Source of the DNA: Yimella sp. cx-51
Lineage (GTDB): Bacteria > Actinomycetota > Actinomycetes > Actinomycetales > Dermatophilaceae
Assembly: GCF_017654605.1 (NCBI RefSeq)
Contig: NZ_CP072113.1
Location: 1,426,001 to 1,490,000 of the forward strand
Length of the DNA: 64,000 bases
Reading direction: 5' to 3'
Position 1 is the stretch's first letter. Each line of letters opens with the position of its first letter. Positions 42,428 to 56,433 of the stretch are shown in pieces. A program made the translations under genes and the position numbers. Below the pieces are notes generated by a model. That model was not told the origin of the DNA. It saw only the letters and a list, made by a program, of their open reading frames with translations, and ran no database searches.

Positions 42428-42862
42428 TCAGGCGAGTCCGAATGCGCGCGCGGTGGCGGTGGCCATCGCGGCATTGCCGGCGCTGGTCGGGTGCACCGGA
42501 GCAAGATTGCCCGGGTCGCCGAGGGGCGCGACCCACGCGGCTGCACCGGCGCACGAGTCGTGCCCGGCGGAGATCGCCGGCAAGTCGACGTGGATCGATC
42601 CGGTGTCGGTCGCGGCCTGCTTGATCACGCTGTTGAGGGTGGCCTGGATGTCGTTGACATAGGCGAAGTCGCCCTTGGCGAGGAGGGTCTTGGCCTGGCA
42701 CGCCGCGGTCGGCACCGCAGGCAGCGCGTTCTGGTAGCCGAGGATCGCGACCTTCGCCTTGGGTGCCTTCGCGTGTACTGCCCGGAGCGCGGCAACGACC
42801 TGCGGGTAGGTCTTGGTGCGGAGGTCGTTTGCCGCAAGCCCGGTCTTCCCATATGGACGCAT
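42428..42862 (-). pseudogene. SGNH/GDSL hydrolase, C-terminal fragment
   Basis: The 144 residues from ATG 42862 match only the C-terminal half of secreted SGNH lipases: YPQVVAALRAVHAKAPKAKV, GYQNALP, CAGAAAWV, and the catalytic-type VHPTSAGNAAMA. The nucleophile Gly-Asp-Ser block, the Gly-x-Asn block and any signal peptide are missing. Upstream, within 60 bases, comes the divergent uvrA promoter, so there is no room for the missing part. I call it an N-terminally truncated remnant. A short functional variant is unlikely since the nucleophile is absent. Confidence 0.75.
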
Positions 42863-42895
42863 GACCAAGTATTGGGTCGTCCAAGGAAGTGATGG

Positions 42896-42918
42896 TTGTC
42901 GGTGCGGACGCTTAGCAT
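42896..42918 (+). promoter_or_regulatory. PafBC-type DNA-damage promoter of uvrA, leaderless
   Basis: TTGTCGGTG, exactly eight bases, then TAGCAT, a full match to TTGTCRGTG-N8-TAnnnT. The -10 is followed by seven bases and GTG 42926, which decides that start over the upstream ATG 42917 and TTG 42896. Confidence 0.86.
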
Positions 42919-42925
42919 GGCGGGC

Positions 42926-45988
<3,063 letters not shown>

Positions 45989-46054
45989 CCCGCTTACGGC
46001 ATTCATCCGGCTCTGGTGAGCAAGGATGGACGCAGACCGACTCAAGGAGTGTTG

Positions 46055-46555
46055 ATGACCGAATCGAACCTTCCCACCGATGGCACGAACCGTCGATCAG
46101 TCCTGCGCGGCATGAGCGTCGTCGCGGCAGCCGGCGGTCTGGCGGCTTGCAGCAAGGAGGAGCAGGAGGCAGCCAAGTCGTCCGCGTCGAGCCTGGCCTC
46201 CGACGCCAGCACCAACGTCTCCTCGGCCGCGCAGTCGGCGTCCACAGCCGCCTCCGAGGCCGTGTCCGGCGGCGTGAGCGTCCCGAAGTCGAAAGTGCCG
46301 GTCGGCAGCGGTTTTGTCGACAAGGACAACAAGTTCGTCGTGTCGCAGCCGACGGCCGGCAACTTCAAGGCGTTCAGCAACATCTGCACCCACGAGAAGT
46401 GCGCCATGACACGTGTCGACGGCGACGCCATCGTCTGCGGGTGCCACGGAAGCGCGTTCTCGTTGGCCGACGGATCGGTGATCAACGGCCCGGCGGATAA
46501 GGCGTTGGACGAGAAGAAGGTCGGCGCCGACGGCGACAACCTCAAGATCTCCTGA
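46055..46555 (+). CDS. Rieske (2Fe-2S) Tat lipoprotein
   Basis: 166 aa from ATG 46055, with AAGGAG five bases upstream; an earlier GTG-frame start is not supported. Signal: twin Arg13-Arg14 in RRSVLRG, hydrophobic run, and lipobox LAAC with Cys32, so it is a Tat-exported lipoprotein. A Ser/Ala-rich linker leads to a Rieske fold with Cys111 and His113 (CTHEKC) and Cys128 and His131 (CGCHGSAF) as cluster ligands; Cys116 and Cys130 would form the disulfide. No partner oxidase is next to it. This gene between uvrA and uvrC is recurrent in actinobacteria; electron partners are unknown. Confidence 0.92.
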   Translation: MTESNLPTDGTNRRSVLRGMSVVAAAGGLAACSKEEQEAAKSSASSLASDASTNVSSAAQSASTAASEAVSGGVSVPKSKVPVGSGFVDKDNKFVVSQPTAGNFKAFSNICTHEKCAMTRVDGDAIVCGCHGSAFSLADGSVINGPADKALDEKKVGADGDNLKIS

Positions 46556-46592
46556 GCTCGAACGCTCACCGGCACCGGCAGCCCGCACAGGG

Positions 46593-46615
46593 TTGTCGGT
46601 GCCGCTTCATAAGGT
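46593..46615 (+). promoter_or_regulatory. PafBC-type DNA-damage promoter of uvrC, leaderless
   Basis: TTGTCGGTG, exactly eight bases, then TAAGGT, a full match to TTGTCRGTG-N8-TAnnnT. Six bases separate it from GTG 46622. Induction would also raise rapZ, yvcK and whiA if transcription continues through the operon. Confidence 0.86.
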
Positions 46616-46621
46616 GGAGCA

Positions 46622-48625
46622 GTGCCTGACCCCTCGACCTACCGACCCAAGCCCGGCGACATCCCCGTCGACCCGGGCGTCTACCGCTTCCGCGATCCCG
46701 ACGGCCGGGTGGTCTACGTCGGCAAGGCGAAGTCGTTACGCAGCCGGCTCTCGTCCTATTTCCAGGACATCACCGCACTTCACCCGCGCACCCGCACGAT
46801 GGTCACCACCGCGGCATCGGTGGAGTGGACGGTCGTGCGCAACGAGGTGGAAGCACTGCAGCTGGAGTACTCCTGGATCAAGGAGTTCGACCCTCGTTTC
46901 AACGTCAAGTACCGCGACGACAAGTCGTATCCCTACCTCGCGGTCACGATGGGCGAGGAGTTCCCGCGGGCGCAGGTGATGCGCGGGGCCAAACGCAAGG
47001 GCACCCGCTACTTCGGTCCGTACGCGCATGCCTGGGCCATTCGCGAGACGCTCGACCAGTTGTTGCGGGTTTTCCCGATCCGCACGTGCAGCGCTGGTGT
47101 CTTCAAGCGTGCGGGCCAGGTCGGTCGACCCTGCTTGCTGGGCTACATCGAGAAGTGTTCAGCGCCGTGTGTCGGCAATGTGAGCGCCGACGAACACCGA
47201 GAGATCGTCGAAGACTTCTGTGACTTCATGGATGGCAACACTGGCCGCTTCGTCAAGCGTCTCGAGCAGGCGATGAAGCAAGCCAGCGCCGAACTCGACT
47301 TCGAGACCGCCGCCCGACGCCGCGACGACATCGGCGCCCTTCGTAAATCGCTCGAGCACAGCGCCGTGGTGCTCGGTGATTCCACCGATACCGACGTCTT
47401 CGGTGTCGCTGACGACGATCTCGAGGCGGCCGTCCAGGTCTTCCACGTGCGCGGCGGCCGGGTGCGAGGTCAGCGCGGTTGGGTGGTCGACAAGGAAGCA
47501 GAAGGCGATGTCGGTCTCGCCGATGTCATCCAGCGGCTGCTGCAACAGGTGTACGGCGAGGAGGTCGGCCAGTCCGTACCCCGGGAGGTGCTCGTGCCGA
47601 TCCTGCCCACCGATGTGGAGGCGATGGGGGAGTGGCTGAGTGGACGACGCGGCTCCCAGGTGTCGTTGCGGGTGCCGCAGCGGGGCGACAAGAAGACGCT
47701 CGCCGAGACGGTCACCCGCAACGCCAAGCAGTCGCTGGCCCGCCACAAGGTGGCGCGCGCCGGTGACCTCTCGGCCCGCAGCCAGGCCTTGCAGGACATC
47801 CAGGAATACCTCGACCTTCCCCAGGCGCCGTTGCGCATCGAGTGCTACGACATCAGCCACGTGCAGGGCACGAATGTCGTGGCCGGCATGGTCGTCTTCG
47901 AGGACGGCCTGCCCCGCAAGGGCGAGTACCGCAAGTTCCTCATCCGCGGCACCGAAATGCCCGACGGCGAAGTACGCGTCGACGACACCGCCGCGATGGA
48001 CGAGGTGCTCACCCGCCGCTTCAAGCGGTATCTGGCTGACCGCGAGAACGCCGGCGACGTCGAACTCGACGACTCCGAGCTCGACGACACCCCGGCGGTG
48101 TCGGGCCCGATCGACGAGACCACCGGCAAGCCGCGACGCTTCGCCTATCCGCCGCAACTCGTCGTCGTCGACGGCGGCAAGCCGCAGGTCAGTGCAGCGA
48201 CCCGGGCCTTGGCCGCACTCGGCATCGACGACATCCCGGTGGTCGGGTTGGCCAAGCGTCTCGAAGAGGTGTGGATAGAGGGTGACGACCACCCGGTGAT
48301 CCTGCCGCGCACGAGTGAGGGCCTCTACCTCCTGCAGCGGGTGCGTGACGAGGCGCACCGTTTCGCGATCAGTTTCCACCGGCAACGTCGCAGCAAGGCG
48401 ATGACCACCTCCGTGCTCGACGACATCCCAAAGTTGGGGGAGGTACGTCGTAAGGCCCTGTTGAAGAAATTCGGTTCGGTGAAGAAGTTGCGGCAGGCCG
48501 AGGTGGCCGAGTTGGAGGCGGTCGACGGCATCGGTCCGGCCCTCGCCCGAGCGATCTTCGACCATCTACGCAAGGATGAGAGCGCACCGGCGATCAACGT
48601 GACGACGGGCGAGGTGCTGGAGTAG
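46622..48625 (+). CDS. uvrC: Excinuclease ABC subunit C
   Basis: 667 aa from GTG 46622. Dual-incision nuclease of nucleotide-excision repair. Domains: GIY-YIG nuclease (15-95; [20 protein letters not shown]), UVR domain near 205-240 ([20 protein letters not shown]), the RNase H-like second nuclease (about 390-560; [28 protein letters not shown], with the acidic residues seen) and C-terminal helix-hairpin-helix ([16 protein letters not shown]). The acidic insert [18 protein letters not shown] at about 480 is typical of actinobacterial proteins. Full length; precedes rapZ by six bases. Confidence 0.97.
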   Translation: MPDPSTYRPKPGDIPVDPGVYRFRDPDGRVVYVGKAKSLRSRLSSYFQDITALHPRTRTMVTTAASVEWTVVRNEVEALQLEYSWIKEFDPRFNVKYRDDKSYPYLAVTMGEEFPRAQVMRGAKRKGTRYFGPYAHAWAIRETLDQLLRVFPIRTCSAGVFKRAGQVGRPCLLGYIEKCSAPCVGNVSADEHREIVEDFCDFMDGNTGRFVKRLEQAMKQASAELDFETAARRRDDIGALRKSLEHSAVVLGDSTDTDVFGVADDDLEAAVQVFHVRGGRVRGQRGWVVDKEAEGDVGLADVIQRLLQQVYGEEVGQSVPREVLVPILPTDVEAMGEWLSGRRGSQVSLRVPQRGDKKTLAETVTRNAKQSLARHKVARAGDLSARSQALQDIQEYLDLPQAPLRIECYDISHVQGTNVVAGMVVFEDGLPRKGEYRKFLIRGTEMPDGEVRVDDTAAMDEVLTRRFKRYLADRENAGDVELDDSELDDTPAVSGPIDETTGKPRRFAYPPQLVVVDGGKPQVSAATRALAALGIDDIPVVGLAKRLEEVWIEGDDHPVILPRTSEGLYLLQRVRDEAHRFAISFHRQRRSKAMTTSVLDDIPKLGEVRRKALLKKFGSVKKLRQAEVAELEAVDGIGPALARAIFDHLRKDESAPAINVTTGEVLE

Positions 48626-48631
48626 GAGCGT

Positions 48632-49537
48632 ATGAACAGCCAAGCGATGACTGATGCCGAACGCGACAGGCACGAGGTGCTCGTCCTGACCGGTATGAGT
48701 GGGGCAGGACGCACGAGTGCGGCCAATGTTCTGGAGGACAGCGGCTGGTACGTCATCGACAACCTGCCGCCGCAGATGTTGTCGCCGATGGCGGAGCTGC
48801 TCACCGCCAATTCCGATCGCACCCCCTCCAAGCTCGCCGCCGTCGTCGACGTCCGGTCGCGTGCCTTCTTCACCGACTTCCGCGACGGCCTCGATCGCCT
48901 GCGCGACGAGGGTTGGCGCCCGACGGTGCTCTTCCTCGACGCCACCGATGAGGCGCTGGTGCGGCGCTTCGAGTCGGTGCGGCGTCCGCATCCGTTGCAG
49001 GGCGAAGGACGCATGCTCGACGGCATCCAGCGGGAGCGCGAGACCTTGCGCGACCTGCGCGCCAACGCCGACGTGCTGATCGACACCAGCGGACTCAACG
49101 TGCACCAGCTGACGGCCAAGGTGCGGCAGTTCCTGGGGCCGGAGGACGGCGCCGAGGTCAAGCTGCGCATCGCGGTGCTGTCGTTCGGTTTCAAGTACGG
49201 CATCCCGCTCGACGCCGACATCGTCTTCGACATGCGCTTCCTGCCCAACCCCTTCTGGAACCCCGAGCTACGACCCTTCACCGGCAAGGACCAGGTCGTG
49301 TCCGAGTTCGTGCTGGCGCAGCCGGGAGCGAGCGAGTTCCTCGACCGCGCTGTCGACATGCTCGAGCCCATGCTGGCGGGTTATCTGCGCGAAGGCCGCA
49401 GCTACGTCACGATCGCCGTCGGCTGCACCGGCGGCAAACACCGATCGGTGGCGATGTCCGAAGCGCTGAGATTGCGTCTCGACGGCGAGGACGGCATCCG
49501 TGCAGTGGTCGTACACCGCGACCTGGGTCGCGAATGA
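48632..49537 (+). CDS. rapZ: RNase adapter / nucleotide-binding protein RapZ (YvcJ family)
   Basis: 301 aa from ATG 48632, with GGAG three bases upstream; ATG 48647 is an alternative. The P-loop is LTGMSGAGRTSAANVLED, with Arg in place of the usual Lys, as in other actinobacteria. Markers include WYVIDNLPPQML, FLDATDEALVRRFE, RRPHPLQ and the C-terminal CTGGKHRSVAMSE. In E. coli it controls glucosamine-6-phosphate synthase through small RNAs, but in actinobacteria its role is not settled. It overlaps yvcK by four bases. Confidence 0.94.
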   Translation: MNSQAMTDAERDRHEVLVLTGMSGAGRTSAANVLEDSGWYVIDNLPPQMLSPMAELLTANSDRTPSKLAAVVDVRSRAFFTDFRDGLDRLRDEGWRPTVLFLDATDEALVRRFESVRRPHPLQGEGRMLDGIQRERETLRDLRANADVLIDTSGLNVHQLTAKVRQFLGPEDGAEVKLRIAVLSFGFKYGIPLDADIVFDMRFLPNPFWNPELRPFTGKDQVVSEFVLAQPGASEFLDRAVDMLEPMLAGYLREGRSYVTIAVGCTGGKHRSVAMSEALRLRLDGEDGIRAVVVHRDLGRE

Positions 49538-50499
49538 CGGTCCGGGCCGAACGTCGGCCTGGTCGGTCGCGTCCTGCGGTCGCCGCACTCGGTGGCGGCC
49601 ACGGCCTGTCGGTGTCACTGCAGGCGTTGCAGTTGCTCACCGACCAGATCACCGCGATCGTCACCGTCGCCGACGACGGCGGCTCCAGCGGCCGCTTGCG
49701 CAAGGAATTCGACATCCTTCCTCCAGGTGACCTACGGATGGCGCTGGCGGCATTGTGCGACACCACCGAGTGGGGTCTGCAGTGGCGCGACGCCCTGCAG
49801 CACCGGTTCGCCGGTGACGGCCCCCTGGGTGGCCACGCGCTCGGAAACCTCATCATCGCTTCACTCTGGGATCTCCTCGGCGACCCGGTGGCCGGCCTCG
49901 ACTTCGTCGGTCAACTGCTCGGCGCACGCGGACGAGTCCTGCCGATGTCGACCGAACCGCTGCAGATCCGGGCGATGGTGCGCGGCGTCGGCGACGACCC
50001 GAACGGCCTCGCCGAGGTGATCGGGCAGGTGGAGGTGGCCACCACCCCCGGACGCGTCGAGTCGATCAGGCTGTTGCCCGACCCTCCGCTCGCCTGCCGG
50101 GAAGCAGTCGAAGCCATTCACGACGCCGATTGGATCATCCTCGGTCCGGGCTCGTGGTTCACCTCGGTGATGCCCCACCTGGCCGTTCCCGACCTGCGTG
50201 AGGCACTGGTGCAGACCCGTGCTCACCGCTTGCTCACCCTCAATGTCGTGCACACCGGCGAGACCGAGGGCTTCACCTCTGCCGATCTGCTCGACGTCCT
50301 GGTGGCACACGCACCGGAGATCCATTTCGACGTGATCCTGGTCGACCCGGCCGCCGTCGAAGGCCGCGAGGACCAGTTGCGTGAGGCTGCGAGCAAACTT
50401 GGGGCACAGGTCGCGGTGCGTCCGGTGGCCAAGCACGACAAGTCCGGCACCCACGACGCACTGCTTCTCGCCGCGGCATACCGCGACCTGCTCGGATAG
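49534..50499 (+). CDS. yvcK: Gluconeogenesis factor YvcK / CofD-like protein
   Basis: 321 aa. It starts with [15 protein letters not shown], the nucleotide-sugar binding loop, followed by [15 protein letters not shown] and [12 protein letters not shown]. YvcK homologues bind UDP-GlcNAc and control carbon flux to the cell wall; mycobacterial CuvA belongs here. The ATGA overlap with rapZ and the following whiA gene are the classic rapZ-yvcK-whiA trio. Regulated with uvrC if read through from its promoter. Confidence 0.94.
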   Translation: MTVRAERRPGRSRPAVAALGGGHGLSVSLQALQLLTDQITAIVTVADDGGSSGRLRKEFDILPPGDLRMALAALCDTTEWGLQWRDALQHRFAGDGPLGGHALGNLIIASLWDLLGDPVAGLDFVGQLLGARGRVLPMSTEPLQIRAMVRGVGDDPNGLAEVIGQVEVATTPGRVESIRLLPDPPLACREAVEAIHDADWIILGPGSWFTSVMPHLAVPDLREALVQTRAHRLLTLNVVHTGETEGFTSADLLDVLVAHAPEIHFDVILVDPAAVEGREDQLREAASKLGAQVAVRPVAKHDKSGTHDALLLAAAYRDLLG

Positions 50500-50560
50500 C
50501 CGGACGGGCGGCCACTCACCCGCAGCACCTCGGAGTCCAACCAGTGAGAAGATGGCCGGC

Positions 50561-51541
50561 ATGGCCATGACATCCGCGGTGAAGGACGAACTCAGTCGAC
50601 TGCCGGTCACCAAGACCTGCTGCCGGAAGGCTGAGATATCGGCGATCCTGCGTTTCGCCGGTGGTCTGCACATCGTCGGTGGCCGCATCGTGATCGAGGC
50701 CGAACTCGACACCGCCAATGCCGCCCGCCGGCTGCGACGGGACATCGCTGAACTCTACGGCCAGGTGGCCGAGGTCGTGGTGATGAGCGCCAGTGGTCTC
50801 CGACGCACCAGTCGCTACATCGTGCGGGTCAGCCAGGACGGTGAGGCACTGGCCCGGCAGACCGGCCTGATCGACGGTCGCGGACGGCCGGTGCGCGGCC
50901 TGCCGCCCCGGGTGGTCAACGGGTCGGTGTGCGATGCCGAAGCGGCCTGGCGCGGAGCCTTCCTCGCCCACGGCTCACTCACCGAGCCCGGACGGTCGTC
51001 GGCGCTCGAGGTCACTTGTCCCGGACCCGAGGCAGCCCTCGCGCTGGTCGGCGCAGCCCGCCGGATGGGTATTTCCAGCAAGGCCCGTGAGGTGCGCGGT
51101 GTCGACCGCGTGGTGATCCGCGACGGCGACGCGATCAGCCAGTTGCTCACGCGCCTGGGCGCGCACGACTGCGTGCTGTCGTGGGAGGAGCGTCGGATGC
51201 GCCGCGAGGTGCGCGCCACTGCCAACCGGCTCGCCAACTTCGACGACGCCAACCTGCGCCGCTCCGCCCGCGCGGCCGTCGCCGCCGGAGCGCGCGTCGA
51301 ACGCGCGCTGGAGATCCTCGGTGACGAGGTGCCCGAGCACCTCGCGCACGCTGGGCGCCTCCGCTTGGAACACAAGCAGGCCAGTCTCGAAGAACTCGGC
51401 CAGCTCTCCCAGCCGACGATGACCAAGGACGCCGTCGCGGGGCGCATCCGCCGCCTCTTGGCGATGGCCGACAAGAAGGCCGATGACCTCGGCATTCCCA
51501 ACACCGAGGCCGGTCTCACCGCCGACATGCTCGACAACTGA
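50561..51541 (+). CDS. whiA: Sporulation/cell-division regulator WhiA
   Basis: 326 aa from ATG 50561 ([14 protein letters not shown]), the usual family start; an upstream ATG 50552 adds three residues. A LAGLIDADG-like N-terminal domain (about 20-200) carries [33 protein letters not shown] and [16 protein letters not shown]-terminal helix-turn-helix domain (about 220-320) has [40 protein letters not shown] and ends with a short tail. WhiA binds DNA and controls division and differentiation in actinobacteria and Firmicutes. The organism need not sporulate. Confidence 0.96.
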   Translation: MAMTSAVKDELSRLPVTKTCCRKAEISAILRFAGGLHIVGGRIVIEAELDTANAARRLRRDIAELYGQVAEVVVMSASGLRRTSRYIVRVSQDGEALARQTGLIDGRGRPVRGLPPRVVNGSVCDAEAAWRGAFLAHGSLTEPGRSSALEVTCPGPEAALALVGAARRMGISSKAREVRGVDRVVIRDGDAISQLLTRLGAHDCVLSWEERRMRREVRATANRLANFDDANLRRSARAAVAAGARVERALEILGDEVPEHLAHAGRLRLEHKQASLEELGQLSQPTMTKDAVAGRIRRLLAMADKKADDLGIPNTEAGLTADMLDN

Positions 51542-51568
51542 TCGAAGGCGTCTCGCGGGTCAGCCCAA

Positions 51569-52700
<1,132 letters not shown>

Positions 52701-52704
52701 GCCG

Positions 52705-53904
52705 ATGCAGACCATCGATGACCTGGGCGACCTGTCGGGCAAGAAGGTGCTGCTGCGCAGCGACCTTAATGTGCCGCTCGACGGCAGCACGATCACCGAC
52801 GACGGCCGCATCCGTGCCTCCGTCCCGACGATCAAGAAGCTCACCGACCAGGGCGCTCAGGTCATCGTCTGCGCCCACTTGGGTCGTCCCAAGGGTGAGC
52901 CCGAAGCGAAGTACTCCCTCGAGCCCGTCGCAGGGCGCCTCGGCGAACTGCTGGGCGCCGAGGTCACCTTCGCCACCGACACGGTGGGGGAGTCGGCCAA
53001 GGAAAAGGTCGGCGCCATGAAGGATGGCGACGTCGTGCTCCTGGAGAACCTCCGTTTCAACGCCGGCGAGACCAGCAAGGACGACGCCGAGCGCGGAGCC
53101 TTCGCCGAAGAACTCGCTTCACTGGCAGACGTTTTCGTCAGTGACGGCTTCGGCGTCGTGCACCGCAAGCAGGCCTCGGTGTACGACATCGCGAGCCGTC
53201 TGCCCCACGCGGTGGGCGACCTGGTGCAGGCCGAGGTCAAGGTGCTCGAGCGCCTCACCAAGGACCCTGAGCGCCCGTACGCGGTCGTGCTCGGCGGTGC
53301 GAAGGTGAGCGACAAGCTCGGTGTGATCGACAACCTGCTCAAGACCGCCGACCAGTTGGTGATCGGTGGCGGCATGGTGTTCACCTTCCTCGCGGCCCAG
53401 GGCCACGAGGTGGGCAAGAGCCTGCTGGAGAAGGACCAGATCGACACCGTCAAGGGCTACCTCGACGACGCCAATGCCAAGGGTGTTGAGATCGTGCTGC
53501 CCACCGATGTCGTTGCGGCATCGGAGTTCTCGGCCGACGCCGACCACGAGGTCGTCGCAGTCGATGCGATCCCGGCCGACCGCATGGGTCTCGACATCGG
53601 TCCGGAATCGGCCAAGGCTTTTGCCGACGCAGTGCGTTCGGCGAAGACCGTCTTCTGGAACGGCCCCATGGGTGCGTTCGAGATGGAGCCGTACGCCGCC
53701 GGCACCAAGGCACTCGCCGAGGCGCTGGTGGAGGCGACGAGCAACGGAGCACTCACCGTCATCGGCGGTGGCGACTCCGCTGCGGCCGTGCGTCAGCTCG
53801 GGTTCGCCGATTCCGATTTCACGCACATCTCCACCGGAGGTGGCGCGAGCCTGGAGTACCTCGAGGGCAAGGCGTTGCCAGGCCTCGATGTGCTCGACGA
53901 CTGA
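52705..53904 (+). CDS. pgk: Phosphoglycerate kinase
   Basis: 399 aa from ATG 52705, four bases after gap. Signature [12 protein letters not shown] at 17-28, [12 protein letters not shown] near 54, the hinge, [12 protein letters not shown], and the C-terminal nucleotide loop [11 protein letters not shown] with the last-helix motif [14 protein letters not shown]. It makes ATP from 1,3-bisphosphoglycerate. Full length (about 400 aa). Followed by a 12-bp hairpin before tpiA. Confidence 0.98.
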   Translation: MQTIDDLGDLSGKKVLLRSDLNVPLDGSTITDDGRIRASVPTIKKLTDQGAQVIVCAHLGRPKGEPEAKYSLEPVAGRLGELLGAEVTFATDTVGESAKEKVGAMKDGDVVLLENLRFNAGETSKDDAERGAFAEELASLADVFVSDGFGVVHRKQASVYDIASRLPHAVGDLVQAEVKVLERLTKDPERPYAVVLGGAKVSDKLGVIDNLLKTADQLVIGGGMVFTFLAAQGHEVGKSLLEKDQIDTVKGYLDDANAKGVEIVLPTDVVAASEFSADADHEVVAVDAIPADRMGLDIGPESAKAFADAVRSAKTVFWNGPMGAFEMEPYAAGTKALAEALVEATSNGALTVIGGGDSAAAVRQLGFADSDFTHISTGGGASLEYLEGKALPGLDVLDD

Positions 53905-53946
53905 GGTATTTCTCACCGGCCCGACCGGATGGAATGACACGCTGTC

Positions 53947-53980
53947 GGATGCGGTGGGGGAAAGATCACCCACCGCATCC
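53947..53980 (+). terminator. Hairpin between pgk and tpiA
   Basis: GGATGCGGTGGG (53947-53958) pairs perfectly with 53969-53980 around a ten-base loop. There is no U-tract. It lies between cotranscribed glycolytic genes and may be a partial terminator or an RNA-processing/stability hairpin. Confidence 0.6.
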
Positions 53981-54007
53981 GCTTCATATCAAGGAAGTGA
54001 CACGCAC

Positions 54008-54808
54008 ATGGCTGACACCCGTACGCCGCTGATCGCCGGCAACTGGAAGATGAACCTCGACCACCAGCAGGGCACCGTCCTGGTGCAGAAGCTGGACTGG
54101 ACGCTGCGCGACGGCAAGCACGACTTCAACGCCGTTGAGGTCGCAGTGATCCCGCCGTTCACCGACCTGCGCTCGGTTCAGACGCTCATCGACGGCGACA
54201 AGTTGAAGCTCAAGCTGGGCGCACAAGACCTCAGCCAGCACGACGAGGGTGCCTACACCGGCGACATCGCCGGCGTCTTCCTGCGCAAGCTCGGCGTCGA
54301 GTACGTCGTCGTGGGTCACTCCGAGCGTCGCGAGTACCACCACGAGACCGACGAGATCGTGGCCGCGAAGGTCAAGGCCGCCTACAAGAACAACCTCACC
54401 CCGATCCTGTGTGTCGGCGAGAAGTTGGACGTGCGCCAGGCCGGCGAACAGGTCGAGTACGTGCTCTCCCAGGTGCGCGCCGCGTTGGAGGGTCTGCCGG
54501 CTGGTGAGGCGGAGTCGATCGTCATCGCCTACGAGCCCGTCTGGGCCATCGGCACCGGTGAGGTGGCAACGCCCGCCGACGCGCAGGAAGTCTGCTCCGC
54601 GATCCGCGGCGAGCTCGCCTCGCTGTACGACCAGAAGCTGGCTGACGGCGTCCGGGTGCTCTACGGCGGTTCAGTGAAGTCGGGCAATGTCGCCTCGATC
54701 ATGGCCGAGGGCGATGTCGACGGCGCGCTCGTCGGCGGTGCGAGCACCGACCCAGCCGAGTTCGCCAGCATCTGCCGCTACCAGCAACACCACGGCGGGC
54801 AGAACTGA
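54008..54808 (+). CDS. tpiA: Triosephosphate isomerase
   Basis: 266 aa from ATG 54008, with AAGGAAG ten bases upstream. The active-site Lys follows the GNWKMN motif, His is in [13 protein letters not shown], catalytic Glu is in [14 protein letters not shown], and the phosphate loop is [10 protein letters not shown], then GALVGGAS. It interconverts glyceraldehyde-3-phosphate and dihydroxyacetone phosphate. Third gene of the glycolytic cluster; ends at a short inverted repeat and a 12-bp terminator. Confidence 0.98.
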   Translation: MADTRTPLIAGNWKMNLDHQQGTVLVQKLDWTLRDGKHDFNAVEVAVIPPFTDLRSVQTLIDGDKLKLKLGAQDLSQHDEGAYTGDIAGVFLRKLGVEYVVVGHSERREYHHETDEIVAAKVKAAYKNNLTPILCVGEKLDVRQAGEQVEYVLSQVRAALEGLPAGEAESIVIAYEPVWAIGTGEVATPADAQEVCSAIRGELASLYDQKLADGVRVLYGGSVKSGNVASIMAEGDVDGALVGGASTDPAEFASICRYQQHHGGQN

Positions 54809-54852
54809 TCAACTGCTGATCAGCGGTCGATCGACTGACCGCAATTGATGGC

Positions 54853-54885
54853 CGACGGGGCATGTGCTGACTGCATGCCCCGTCG
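54853..54885 (+). terminator. Terminator after tpiA
   Basis: CGACGGGGCATG (54853-54864) pairs perfectly with CATGCCCCGTCG (54874-54885) around a nine-base loop. A smaller CTGATCA/TGATCAG palindrome lies at the tpiA stop. It separates the glycolytic cluster from secG. Confidence 0.75.
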
Positions 54886-54893
54886 ACATGCCG

Positions 54894-54899
54894 TAAAGT
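54894..54899 (+). promoter_or_regulatory. -10 element TAAAGT before secG
   Basis: TAAAGT lies just past the terminator and 57 bases before the secG start. No good -35 is seen. It suggests secG has its own promoter, with a leader holding the AAGGTGAG ribosome site. Confidence 0.5.
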
Positions 54900-54956
54900 T
54901 TGACAAGTTGTTGCCCGACGGCGGCAACAGATTCTCGACGAAGGTGAGTTCCTGAC

Positions 54957-55202
54957 GTGGATGCGATGCGCATCGCCCTCCAGGTGCTGGTTGTGCTGAG
55001 CAGCCTGTTCCTGGTGCTGTTGATCCTGATGCACAAGGGCAAGGGTGGCGGTCTGTCCGACATGTTCGGCGGCGGCGTCAGCAGCAGCCTCGGTGGCTCC
55101 TCGGTCGCAGAGAAGAACCTCAGCCGCTTCACGGTCATCGCCGGGCTCATCTGGGTCTCGGCCATCATCGGTCTGGGCTTGATGGCCCGGTTCTCGGCCT
55201 GA
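54957..55202 (+). CDS. secG: Preprotein translocase subunit SecG
   Basis: 81 aa from GTG 54957. Two membrane helices (IALQVLVVLSSLFLVLLILM and FTVIAGLIWVSAIIGLGLMA) flank a Gly/Ser loop GKGGGLSDMFGGGVSSSLGG, the hallmark of SecG. It stabilises the SecYE channel during protein export. Ribosome site AAGGTGAG lies upstream. Next gene is rbpA, 20 bases on. Confidence 0.95.
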   Translation: MDAMRIALQVLVVLSSLFLVLLILMHKGKGGGLSDMFGGGVSSSLGGSSVAEKNLSRFTVIAGLIWVSAIIGLGLMARFSA

Positions 55203-55222
55203 TACGAAGGGAAGCAACGTAA

Positions 55223-55573
55223 ATGGCAGGTGGAAACGCAATTCGCGGAAGCCGCGTCGGTGCTGGACCGATGGGCGAAGCGGAGCGGGGCGAGTCCGCG
55301 CCGCGCGTGATCGTGTCGTACTGGTGCTCCAACGGGCATGAGACCAAGCCGAGCTTCGCGCAGGAGCCGGGCATGGTGATCCCCGAGCAATGGGACTGCC
55401 CTCGCTGTGGATTCCCCGCCGGTCAAGACCAGGAGAACCCGCCTGCGCCGCCGAAGGCCGAGCCGTACAAGACGCACCTGGCCTACGTGAAGGAGCGTCG
55501 CTCCGACGCCGAGGGTGCCGTGATCCTGGACGAAGCCCTCGAGACCCTGCGCGGACGCGGTCTCATCAAGTGA
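55223..55573 (+). CDS. rbpA: RNA polymerase-binding protein RbpA
   Basis: 116 aa from ATG 55223, with GAAGGGAAG upstream. Zinc-ribbon cysteines are seen in SYWCSNGHE and WDCPRCGFPAG (about residues 35-65), followed by the basic linker and a sigma-interacting C-terminus (KTHLAYVKERRSDAEGAVIL). It is an actinobacterial transcription factor that stabilises the RNA polymerase-principal sigma complex. It follows secG by 20 bases and ends at a strong shared terminator. Confidence 0.97.
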   Translation: MAGGNAIRGSRVGAGPMGEAERGESAPRVIVSYWCSNGHETKPSFAQEPGMVIPEQWDCPRCGFPAGQDQENPPAPPKAEPYKTHLAYVKERRSDAEGAVILDEALETLRGRGLIK

Positions 55574-55600
55574 GCTGAACAGCTCAGGCTCAAGCAACGA

Positions 55601-55639
55601 AACGGGGGCTCCCGGACCATCGGTCCGGGAGCCCCCGTT
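55601..55639. terminator. Bidirectional terminator between rbpA and pgl
   Basis: AACGGGGGCTCCCGGACC (55601-55618) pairs perfectly over 18 bp with 55622-55639 around an ATC loop. It lies between convergent genes, with an A-run on one side and a T-run on the other. Confidence 0.88.
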
Positions 55640-55662
55640 CGTACTGTGCTAGCCGGTCGGCG

Positions 55663-56433
55663 TCAGCCCTGCTCCAGCTGGCCAGCAGCATCATCGTCCA
55701 GCCACCAGGTCGTCCCGATCTGGCCGTCGATCACCGAGGCCGGGCATTCCCACGAGTCGGGCTTGCCGAAAGCGCGCGCGACGGCCTCGGCCTTGTCCGC
55801 ACCGGCGACCATCAACCACGCCTCCCGGCATTCGGCCAGAGCCGGGAAGGTGAGGCTGATGCGCGTCGGCGGCGGCTTGGGGGAGTCGTTCACCGCGATC
55901 ACGGTGGTGTCTTCGGCGAGTTGGTCCTGGTGCTGGGGAAACAGCGACGCCACGTGTCCGTCAGGGCCCATGCCCAACATCAGCACGTCAAAGGTCGGCA
56001 TCGGCAGCTTCTCCGCCAGTCCGTCGGTGGTGCTGTCGCTCCAGCGTGCGAGTTCGTCGGCGTAGGCCTGCGCGCCGGCGGCGACGTCGCCGTCGTTGTC
56101 ATCACTGCTCGGCATACGGTGGATGTTGCCCTGCGGCACGCCCAGCTTCTTCAGCCCGGCATCCTCGGCCTGCTGGTCGTTGCGTTCGGCGTCTCCTGCT
56201 GCGACGAAACGCTCATCGCCCCACCAGATGTGCACCTGCGACCAGTCACGGTCGTCGTTGTTGCGCGCTGCCCAGGCCTTCATGAGCTCTTGGCCCATCG
56301 AACCGCCGGTGAGCGCGACATGTGCCTGCAGGCGGCTACGCAGCGCTTCGTCGATGCGGTCGTCCAGCGCAGCGGCGATCGCCTGGGCCAGCTCGGACTT
56401 GTTTGCTCGGGTCTGGATCGAACGGTCGGTCAT
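55663..56433 (-). CDS. pgl: 6-Phosphogluconolactonase
   Basis: 256 aa, SugE/NagB-like fold. The N-terminal half shows HVALTGGSMGQELM, the phosphate loop; the middle shows VHIWWGDERFVAAGDAERN, and the C-terminal half has LMLGMGPDGHVASLFPQH, the catalytic His block. It hydrolyses 6-phosphogluconolactone to 6-phosphogluconate. It is the last gene of the leftward pentose phosphate operon and overlaps opcA by four bases (ATGA). Confidence 0.96.
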   Translation of the reverse strand: MTDRSIQTRANKSELAQAIAAALDDRIDEALRSRLQAHVALTGGSMGQELMKAWAARNNDDRDWSQVHIWWGDERFVAAGDAERNDQQAEDAGLKKLGVPQGNIHRMPSSDDNDGDVAAGAQAYADELARWSDSTTDGLAEKLPMPTFDVLMLGMGPDGHVASLFPQHQDQLAEDTTVIAVNDSPKPPPTRISLTFPALAECREAWLMVAGADKAEAVARAFGKPDSWECPASVIDGQIGTTWWLDDDAAGQLEQG

